Part shown: piece after piece, positions 57,905 to 64,000 of the stretch
Layout of the letters: each line of letters starts with the position of its first letter
How positions within the stretch are numbered: the stretch's first letter is position 1
Assembly (NCBI RefSeq): GCF_000829435.1
Contig: NZ_JXRP01000018.1
Coordinates: 248,001-312,000, forward strand
Source of the DNA: Jeotgalibacillus soli
Lineage (GTDB): Bacteria > Bacillota > Bacilli > Bacillales > Jeotgalibacillaceae
Reading direction: 5' to 3'
Length of the DNA: 64,000 bases
Notes under the pieces: model-generated
Database searches by the model: none
What the model saw: the letters and a program-made list of their open reading frames with translations, nothing else
What the model was told of the DNA's origin: nothing
Position numbers and translations under genes: made by a program

Positions 57905-60340
57905 ATGACTTTTATGACGTTAACTGCATCAAGAGAATACACAGATCAAATAAATTTAGTGCTCCCAGGGGCAAAGATCATTAAGTGTAGGGGTTACATC
58001 AATAATGATGAATACAGCAAAGCTAAAGCTCCTTTAGGCTCTTACAAAGGTAAGCCGTCTTTAACTGAAGATCAAATACAAAAGCATCTTGATAAAGGTG
58101 GGTGGATCGGAACTTTAATACCCGAGAAGCACATTGTGATCGATGTAGATAATAAAGAGGTAGCACGTTACCTTTACAAATTACTGTCAGGTGAAGGGTA
58201 CAAATTCCATTTGATTTCTACACCGAATGGCTGTCAGATGATCTTCAAAAATGAATCAGAAGAGAATAAAAAAATCAAAATGATAAGTAAATGGTTTACT
58301 TCAATAGGAGTAATCATTGATACCAGGGTCGGGTCTACTAATTCATTGATCGTTTTTCCCACTGCTAATACGGAAAATAGGGAGATCGTTTCAAGTGTTG
58401 AAAAAGTAGATGAACTACCAACTTTTCTAAAACCTTTATGGAACACTGCAACAACAAAAGATTATCGGTTTCCAATTCCCCTCTTAGCTGGTGATCGTAA
58501 TCAATCAATTTTCGAATTAGGAAGTAAAATCAAGCGTTATGGAAAAGACTCACATGACCTAATTGAGCCGAGTTTAAAGCTTGTTCATAAATACTTCATG
58601 ATCGACAAAAAAGGTTACTCGGATTATGAACTACAAGCGACTATTAACTCGATTACAGGGTTTGAAACTCCTGAACAATCAAATCAGGTAACTGCTCCGA
58701 AAAAATTAGAAAAAGTTGAATCTTTTATGATGCCAAAGCCTTTCTTTAGTCAAAATAACCGACTTTTTAAAAAAGAAATAAAGAAGGTTGATGGTGAATT
58801 TAAAGAAATAAATGCCTTGGTCAGTAGATATGTTCCTTTAATAACGATGATATATGAACATATCGAGCGAGGAGAAGTGTTCTATCAAATTTCGTGGAAA
58901 GCTGAATGTAAATGGTACCAGGAAACTGTTACCGCAAAAACATTAGCTTCGAAGCCGGATTTATTATGTCTAGCTGATAAAGGATTTAGTGTCACTGATC
59001 TGAATGGCCGTACCCTTATCGAGTATTTCGATTCTTTCTTAGCTGAAAATGATATTCCCAGGATGAAGATGGTTGATCGGTTAGGGAAGGTTAATGAGGA
59101 GTTTATCCATCCTGAAATTACTGAAAACATTTCAATAATACCGTCTGATTTCGGTTACAAAAGGATAGTTAAATCTTTATCTAAAAAAGGAAATTTAGAG
59201 GGATGGCAATCCTCTGTACTGGACTTGATAAAAGATAATCCAAAAGCTTTGTTCGTTGTGATGGCTTCATTTACCTCAATTGTTTTAGAAGACTTGAATC
59301 TGGATCCAATCATATGCGATCTGACAGGAACAACTAGTCGTGGTAAAAGTCGAGTATTGGCAGCTGCTGCATCTGTCTGGGGTGAGAGCAGAGGATTAAT
59401 TAACGAGTTCAACGCTACCTTGAATTCCCTTGAAAGGAAAGCATCTTTTCTAAGGAACTATCCTTTGCTAATTGATGATCACAATAAGGCTCCCAGGCAA
59501 ATGCTTGAAAAGTTAATATATACCCACAGTGGCGGGATGAGCAAGGGGCGCGCCACTATAGGGGGAATACACGAAGATTTTACTTGGAATAACATGCTAA
59601 TTTGCAACGGTGAGAATTCCATCTTGAACTATGTTGAAAGGGCAGCTGGGGCAAGTGCTAGGGTAATTAGCATAGAGGATTTCAGTTTTGAGGATGATGA
59701 AGATAACTTTTTTGCAATGTTATCGGAAGGTATTGAAAACAATTTTGGGGAACCTGGCATTGCATTTCTTAAAGCCTGGCAAGATCGGAAAAATCACTTA
59801 ATGCCTATGTATGAAAATTTTCGTGACTTGTTTATTAAAAAATCAAATAATAACGACGTTTTGAGAAGGTTGTCCAAACATTATGCAGCAATTGTATTCG
59901 TAGCTGATTGTTTAAATACACTATTTGATTACGAAATCGATTGTAACTCATTAGTCCACTTGTTTGATGAAATGGTTACGAGTAACAAAACGCTGGATAA
60001 ATCAAAAGAACTGCTCAACGAAATTTTAGAGGATTTAGATAGTGACAGACGGTCAATTTTTTATGAGTATGAACCTTCTCACGAATCAAAGGCAGTGTTC
60101 AAAGAGGATCGGTTATATCTACTCCCTAAATACGTAAAGAATTTTTTAGGTGTTGAAACAAAACAGGTAAGAAATGATTGGTTAAAAAAAGGATTCACCT
60201 ATTATTTAAATCAAAAAAACGTAGCACCTGACGTTAAAACTATCAAGCACAAAGGAAAAACGATGCAAGCTATCCCAATAAACCCTGATATTTTAACGGA
60301 ACTTGGCTATGACTTTAAAGAAGAGGTTGTTATCCGGTAA
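57905..60340 (+). CDS. Primase-polymerase/DUF927 helicase-type replication protein
   Basis: An 811-residue protein. The N-terminal part (about 1-190) is like bifunctional prim-pol enzymes, with the metal-binding IDVDNKE near residue 80 and LISTPNGCQMIF. The C-terminal part is a DUF927 ATPase with P-loop GTTSRGKS (about residue 475), PLLIDDHNKAP and SGGMSKGRATIGG. Such proteins start and unwind replication in phage satellites, plasmids and integrative elements. ATG 57905 follows GAAGGAGGGGA; the open frame extends upstream but without a ribosome binding site. The candidate origin lies immediately downstream. Confidence 0.82.
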   Translation: MTFMTLTASREYTDQINLVLPGAKIIKCRGYINNDEYSKAKAPLGSYKGKPSLTEDQIQKHLDKGGWIGTLIPEKHIVIDVDNKEVARYLYKLLSGEGYKFHLISTPNGCQMIFKNESEENKKIKMISKWFTSIGVIIDTRVGSTNSLIVFPTANTENREIVSSVEKVDELPTFLKPLWNTATTKDYRFPIPLLAGDRNQSIFELGSKIKRYGKDSHDLIEPSLKLVHKYFMIDKKGYSDYELQATINSITGFETPEQSNQVTAPKKLEKVESFMMPKPFFSQNNRLFKKEIKKVDGEFKEINALVSRYVPLITMIYEHIERGEVFYQISWKAECKWYQETVTAKTLASKPDLLCLADKGFSVTDLNGRTLIEYFDSFLAENDIPRMKMVDRLGKVNEEFIHPEITENISIIPSDFGYKRIVKSLSKKGNLEGWQSSVLDLIKDNPKALFVVMASFTSIVLEDLNLDPIICDLTGTTSRGKSRVLAAAASVWGESRGLINEFNATLNSLERKASFLRNYPLLIDDHNKAPRQMLEKLIYTHSGGMSKGRATIGGIHEDFTWNNMLICNGENSILNYVERAAGASARVISIEDFSFEDDEDNFFAMLSEGIENNFGEPGIAFLKAWQDRKNHLMPMYENFRDLFIKKSNNNDVLRRLSKHYAAIVFVADCLNTLFDYEIDCNSLVHLFDEMVTSNKTLDKSKELLNEILEDLDSDRRSIFYEYEPSHESKAVFKEDRLYLLPKYVKNFLGVETKQVRNDWLKKGFTYYLNQKNVAPDVKTIKHKGKTMQAIPINPDILTELGYDFKEEVVIR

Positions 60341-60432
60341 TGAAAATAATGATTCTTGTATTAAGGTTAGGAGAAAACATAACTCCTTAAAAACCAGTAA
60401 TAGCAAGGGGTTAGGTAGCAATAATATATAAA

Positions 60433-60550
60433 GGTTATGAAAGTAATGATAATTATTATATATATGTGTGAATGTTCTTCTGTCTCCCCTGTATTAAACA
60501 CACACAATATATATCTTATGTTGATTCTAAAAATCATTACTTTCATAACC
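60433..60550. other. Long palindrome, candidate replication origin of the element
   Basis: GGTTATGAAAGTAATGAT (60433-60450) and its exact complement ATCATTACTTTCATAACC (60533-60550) enclose AT-rich arms ATATATGTGTG and CACACACAATATAT. A further GTTATGAAA occurs at about 60629. It fills most of the 317-bp gap after the replication gene and has no coding potential on the plus strand. Origin or iteron function is inferred from position. Confidence 0.5.
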
Positions 60551-60657
60551 GAAATGCTATATCTCAACTGGGAGTAATGTTCATCAGGGTTATGTTGTAG
60601 TTATGTAATTTATGATTCTCTCAAAAAAGTTATGAAAATAAAGGAGGTTTAAACACT

Positions 60658-60891
60658 ATGAAAAAAAATATCTTGACACTCAAAGAGACAAGGTTACAAA
60701 AGCCAATGGAACTTTATGGAGTAGTAAAGAAGTGTGTGGTTTGTGGATGTAAACATGTTCACGCAGCAGAAGAGGGAAATGTTGTGGCTCATTGTATCGA
60801 TCTATCTTACTTGGAATCCTATGATATAGTGATTGACCGAAATAATGAAGAAAATTTGCGATTAGCTGAAAAATACAATATCAGCCTATAA
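60658..60891 (+). CDS. Small Cys/His protein, 77 residues
   Basis: Start ATG 60658 after AAAGGAGGTTTAAACACT. CVVCGCKHVHAAEEGNVVAHC looks like a zinc-binding site; the rest is acidic. No named family recognised. Confidence 0.6.
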   Translation: MKKNILTLKETRLQKPMELYGVVKKCVVCGCKHVHAAEEGNVVAHCIDLSYLESYDIVIDRNNEENLRLAEKYNISL

Positions 60892-60934
60892 ATGATTATT
60901 TTCTTTCATCTAATTAAAGAGGTGGTGCAATGTT

Positions 60935-61486
60935 TTGACCTTGAACCTAGAAAATAATGAACCGGCTACATTTATAGCGCAAATGAGAATTAATGAAATT
61001 CTGTATTTTATAAGTTCGGATGCAGAAGGACTTATTAAAGCAAAGGAATTAGAAGAGCATCGAGAAGATTACTTCCAGGATCTTTATGACTTTTCATTCG
61101 GTGTTGGTAAATATGATAAGGAATATGGTTTCTCATCAGATACAGCATTTTTTGCAATAGAAATTGTAAGTGCAAAATCGAACTATGAAAAACAGGTTAA
61201 GAAACAAAAAGATAAGTACAATCGCTTCTGGAGAGTTGTGAACATGATGCCACCGATTGATGCTGCAGTATTCAAGAAAGCTTTCATTCAACAAGTGACT
61301 GTTAACACTAATAGATTAAGAGAAATTATCTCTGAACATATTTCTGACTTGGAAAAGATTTATCCAGACGATGAGGAAGAGTTGTCTTTTGAAGGTGAAG
61401 AAGGTGCCAGGCTATTAGGAATAACTGAAGAGAAGCGACTCAAACGGATGAAGCGTAATAAATCTCTATTAAAGGAGTTGTGTTAA
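60935..61486 (+). CDS. Hypothetical element protein, 183 residues
   Basis: TTG 60935 follows AAAGAGGTGGTGCAATG. The product is highly charged and helical (QVKKQKDKYNRFWRVV, IYPDDEEELSFEGEEGA, basic C-terminus). No domain recognised. Its stop overlaps the region of the next start, so translation is coupled to the regulator-like gene. Confidence 0.65.
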   Translation: MTLNLENNEPATFIAQMRINEILYFISSDAEGLIKAKELEEHREDYFQDLYDFSFGVGKYDKEYGFSSDTAFFAIEIVSAKSNYEKQVKKQKDKYNRFWRVVNMMPPIDAAVFKKAFIQQVTVNTNRLREIISEHISDLEKIYPDDEEELSFEGEEGARLLGITEEKRLKRMKRNKSLLKELC

Positions 61487-62062
61487 TTGGTGAATAAGGA
61501 GTTTGAAACAATAAGATTGTGGATGGAAGAAGCAAATTCAATAAATGAAAAAATTGACCTCTATGAAAAAATCATTGAAGAAGAGAGTCAGCCAACCAAA
61601 GTATTAGATTTTCTAAAGAAAGAGATTGGTTACCTGAAACAAGGCTTAGATGACCTTTTCACGTTAGTAAAATCAAGGGATGATCCTTTTTCAAACTTTT
61701 TAATACTCAAATACTTCGAAGGATACACGATAGAAGAAGCTGCATTATCTTTAAATTTGGTAGTTTCATCTATGAGGTATAAACACGCAGACTTCACCCG
61801 GTATATGAAAGATAATAAAAAACCACCTGTACAAAGTAATAGTGAGGTACTAGACAAGATAGCGAAAAGTCTTAATGAGCTTTTAAATCCTAGATATGTA
61901 ACATGCTGTGAGAAGGGTGGTCAAGATACAGGGATATCCCGGGAAGTTGCAAGAAAGATATTCCTTAAGGAAAGAAGAAAAGAATTAGCAGCACTAACCC
62001 CAAAAAGAAGGGCATTGTACGAAAAGTATGACCTGCAAAATCATAATGAGGTGACTGTATGA
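61487..62062 (+). CDS. Sigma-70 region 4-like phage regulator
   Basis: A 191-residue protein with a middle helix-turn-helix (LKYFEGYTIEEAALSLNLVVSSMRYKH) like region 4 of sigma factors and the RinA/ArpU group of phage late regulators. It begins TTG 61487 or GTG 61490 after TAAAGGAGTTG. In prophages such proteins switch on the packaging and structural genes, and the genes with virion-like products follow here. Confidence 0.65.
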   Translation: MVNKEFETIRLWMEEANSINEKIDLYEKIIEEESQPTKVLDFLKKEIGYLKQGLDDLFTLVKSRDDPFSNFLILKYFEGYTIEEAALSLNLVVSSMRYKHADFTRYMKDNKKPPVQSNSEVLDKIAKSLNELLNPRYVTCCEKGGQDTGISREVARKIFLKERRKELAALTPKRRALYEKYDLQNHNEVTV

Positions 62063-62109
62063 ACTAATCAATGCACATAACCAGGAGAGAACAGCAAGGA
62101 GTGAGAACG

Positions 62110-62202
62110 TTGGGGAAATACTTAGAGCTACATGGCAAAGCTAAAGTAATCCTTCATAAAGATGAAGCGAAGAGAAGTAAAAAGCAATCACCAGTTTATT
62201 AA
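62110..62202 (+). CDS. Possible 30-residue peptide
   Basis: TTG 62110 after CAAGGAGTGAGAACG reads MGKYLELHGKAKVILHKDEA and ends SKKQSPVY. The frame extends upstream to ATG 62071 without a ribosome binding site. Basic; no family. Confidence 0.3.
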   Translation: MGKYLELHGKAKVILHKDEAKRSKKQSPVY

Positions 62203-62226
62203 ATTGACATACTAGGAGGAGTAGAA

Positions 62227-62790
62227 ATGAATTTAGATCAACGTATTGCAGTGGAACGAGATCGAGTTGCTGGGGATATTCAGAAATTAAACGAGGAAAA
62301 TAAAACAGATAGTGATCTTTTGAACGACTTAAAGCAAGAGTACAATGCAGCTATTTTTTCTTTAGAAGCAGAAAAAATTGATTCTGTTAATGAGCGTATC
62401 AAAACCGTAAATGATCGGATCAAGATACGGAAAGATAAGATTGAAGCTTTAGAAAATGACAATCCGCTTATTCAATCAATTGTCGTCAAGGAAGTTGAAC
62501 AATGGATGAATGAAGCAGAAATTCTGGAAGAACAGGCGGAATCATTATTCAAAGAATTACAACCAAAACGTAAGAAATTGTTAGATGGTTTATCGGAGTT
62601 GGATAATATTAAAAATAGGATTAACAGTTTATCATATTCCATCAATTATTTTAATGAGCAATATATGAACGATCAAACCCGGAATAAATTGGGGTTAACG
62701 AAAGTTAGGATAAGCCCGTTAGACAACCCGGCAACCAAGATTATGAATTCTCTTTTAATCGAAAATAAGGATGTTTTTAAGAGGTCCTAA
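62227..62790 (+). CDS. Coiled-coil protein, 187 residues
   Basis: Start ATG 62227 after ACTAGGAGGAGTAGAA. It is almost entirely predicted coiled coil (heptad-rich, Glu/Lys) up to about residue 130. It overlaps the start of the prohead-protease-like gene by one base. A scaffold or structural role is possible from context only. Confidence 0.6.
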   Translation: MNLDQRIAVERDRVAGDIQKLNEENKTDSDLLNDLKQEYNAAIFSLEAEKIDSVNERIKTVNDRIKIRKDKIEALENDNPLIQSIVVKEVEQWMNEAEILEEQAESLFKELQPKRKKLLDGLSELDNIKNRINSLSYSINYFNEQYMNDQTRNKLGLTKVRISPLDNPATKIMNSLLIENKDVFKRS

Positions 62791-63365
62791 TGGAGATGGC
62801 GATATACGGTTTAGCTATGCCGTTCAATCAGTTCTACTGGAACTATAATAGCCAGACTAACACTTATGAATTAGAGTTAACGAACTATGAAGTTACTGAA
62901 CTATGGAAAGAGATCCCGTTAACACTGGAACATAATAAGTACTGGACAATAGGACGCACAGGAAAGAATCTGTCTGTATTGTTAAATCCTGCGGGTGTCT
63001 TCTTTAAATTGGTACCTGATACACCTGAATCATTTAAAGCATATAAGGACGTTAAAGAAGGGTTTCTAAGACATTGCAGCGTTACTTTTTTACGACATAA
63101 GAGCAGGGAATTTGTTGAGGAATGTAAGATACAATCCCTTGCTAGGATAATGAACTTGAACCATAACTTTATTGTTGAAGAACATAACGAGGTATTAGTC
63201 CATGAGATATGTTTAACTAATAGCCCAGGTAACAAAGCAACTTTCTGCACAACAGATAGAAATGATATGAGACTTAAAGGGGTGAAGTGGGATGTATATG
63301 AGTCAGAGGGAGCAGAGGGAGATGCAACAAGCCATGATGGCAGAAATGATGGGAAGAGCTCCTGA
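62790..63365 (+). CDS. HK97-type prohead protease-like protein
   Basis: A 191-residue protein starting YGLAMPFNQFYWNY. A possible catalytic set is visible: His in TLEHNKYWTIG, Ser in FLRHCSVTFL, Glu in VHEICLTNSPGNKATF, arranged as in phage prohead serine proteases. Usual neighbours (terminase, portal, capsid) are not seen upstream, so its role here is uncertain; it could mature a capsid or be a captured, repurposed gene. Confidence 0.6.
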   Translation: MEMAIYGLAMPFNQFYWNYNSQTNTYELELTNYEVTELWKEIPLTLEHNKYWTIGRTGKNLSVLLNPAGVFFKLVPDTPESFKAYKDVKEGFLRHCSVTFLRHKSREFVEECKIQSLARIMNLNHNFIVEEHNEVLVHEICLTNSPGNKATFCTTDRNDMRLKGVKWDVYESEGAEGDATSHDGRNDGKSS

Positions 63366-63603
63366 AGCTGCAGTTAAAGCTTTAGAGTTTGGGAATAAAC
63401 TTCGAGATGCCTATAAACAAGCAAAGAAGGAAGGGAGCGACTTTAGCCAAGTAAGAAGAAGTCTATATAATAGCTATCACATGAAAGCAACAGTGAATAA
63501 ATTAAGCGACTGGGATTCAATTAAAAACCAGATTGAAAAGTTGGAGTTGAGTATAACTTTATTAGAAGCAGACCTATTTATTTACAGAATACAAAATGAA
63601 TAG
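63292..63603 (+). CDS. Hypothetical element protein, 103 residues
   Basis: Overlaps the previous gene by 74 bases. ATG 63292 follows AAGGGGTGAAGTGGG; ATG 63298 is an alternative. It has a Met/Gln/Glu-rich N-terminus (MSQREQREMQQAMMAEMMG) and a helical remainder. No family recognised. Confidence 0.55.
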   Translation: MYMSQREQREMQQAMMAEMMGRAPEAAVKALEFGNKLRDAYKQAKKEGSDFSQVRRSLYNSYHMKATVNKLSDWDSIKNQIEKLELSITLLEADLFIYRIQNE

Positions 63604-63770
63604 CCCCCCTACCTAAATTGTGTGAAGATTAAACACAATTGGACCGAGGAGGCGCTTCGTTCGCACCGCGGATGAATTTTTCACATGAGGGGGGGTAACC
63701 CAAAAAAATGGCCGTACCTTGCCTGTGTTGCTGAATTAACGAGGGTCCGTAATCGTTTAAAGGAGTGAAA
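63604..63770 (+). other. Noncoding, structured stretch with G-run
   Basis: Contains the inverted repeat AATTGTGT/ACACAATT (about 63615-63640) and AGGGGGGGTAACCC near 63690. It interrupts an otherwise tightly packed operon before the tail-chaperone-like gene. A packaging site or leader is possible. Confidence 0.3.
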
Positions 63771-63773
63771 AAT

Positions 63774-64000
63774 GTGGAAAAACTGGCTATTAATCTTAAT
63801 ATAAATGGCAAAAAAAAGAGATTCAAAGCCCCGAAATGCATTAGTAGCGATGTTTTTAGAAGGACACTAGAACTAGAAAAGGATATGCAGAGGTTGAAGG
63901 ATCCTAATATTATTTTTAATAAATTCTATCCACTTATTACTGAAATATTCGGCAACCAATTCACTGCAGATGATCTTGCTAAAGGTATAGACGTGAGAGA
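63774..64000 (+). CDS. Phage tail assembly chaperone-like protein, 3' partial
   Basis: GTG 63774 after TTAAAGGAGTGAAAAAT opens MEKLAINLNINGKKKRFKAP and continues past the window edge (75 codons visible). The pattern INGKKKRFKAP..FRRTLELEKD.. and ITEIFGNQFTADDLAKGID is that of tail assembly chaperones of siphophages of Firmicutes, which help tape-measure proteins fold. It indicates virion genes further right. Confidence 0.6.
   Translation, partial: MEKLAINLNINGKKKRFKAPKCISSDVFRRTLELEKDMQRLKDPNIIFNKFYPLITEIFGNQFTADDLAKGIDVR

Noticed and set aside
63629-63841. Minus-strand 70-codon open frame at the right end
   Set aside because: Covers a noncoding stretch and the antisense of the tail-chaperone-like gene; no ribosome binding site or family likeness.

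Overview
The window is chromosomal DNA of an endospore-forming member of the Bacillaceae. The evidence is the gene order, which follows the Bacillus subtilis spoIIIE-ymf-pgsA-cinA-recA-rny-ymdB-spoVS-miaB-ymcA-cotE-mutSL and miaA-hfq-spoVK-hflX(ynbA)-ynbB-glnRA order, the sporulation genes (spoIIIE, spoVS, cotE, spoVK), and strong AGGAGG-type ribosome binding sites. I cannot name the genus. Differences from B. subtilis are a nucleoside-type ABC operon after ymfC, a korAB pair between spoVS and miaB, an aldehyde dehydrogenase/DUF779 pair, and a glpPFKD locus between mutL and miaA.

Layout. 1-8.1 kb: the 3' part of spoIIIE, a GntR/UTRA regulator, and a BMP lipoprotein/ABC importer operon with candidate operator repeats. 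8.2-20 kb: the ymfFHIJK-rodZ-pgsA-cinA-recA-rny-ymdB-spoVS housekeeping run; recA has a LexA box. 20-25 kb: korAB, miaB, ricA. 25-30 kb: aldehyde dehydrogenase with a perfect cre site, DUF779, a frameshifted small gene, an MFS transporter and cotE. 31-35.7 kb: mutS and mutL.

35.7-40 kb is an accessory pocket of small genes. It holds a LexA-boxed promoter over a decayed small gene, a 223-bp structured inverted-repeat element, a cyclic-di-GMP-I riboswitch directly upstream of a 37-residue SinI-like protein, a DnaJ-type zinc mini-protein, and a Fur-box promoter separated from an orphan siderophore ABC ATPase gene by a dispersed repeat. A second copy of that repeat lies at 26.9 kb.

40-54.6 kb: a kinase-like protein, the GlpP-controlled glycerol locus with two leader terminators and a cre box, an alpha/beta hydrolase, miaA, hfq, spoVK, a decayed TRIC/UPF0126 gene, hflX, ynbB, and the GlnR-box-controlled glnRA operon.

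54.6-64 kb: a mobile element inserted immediately downstream of glnA and running out of the window. It has a tyrosine integrase flanked by repeated TTTTGTCCAA sites, a divergent repressor/Cro switch with operators over both -35 boxes, a possible excisionase, a primase-polymerase/DUF927 replication protein followed by a long palindromic candidate origin, a sigma-region-4-like late regulator, a prohead-protease-like protein and a tail-assembly-chaperone-like protein. It is either a compact prophage or a phage satellite that carries virion genes. The most interesting items are the c-di-GMP riboswitch/SinI-like pair and this element.
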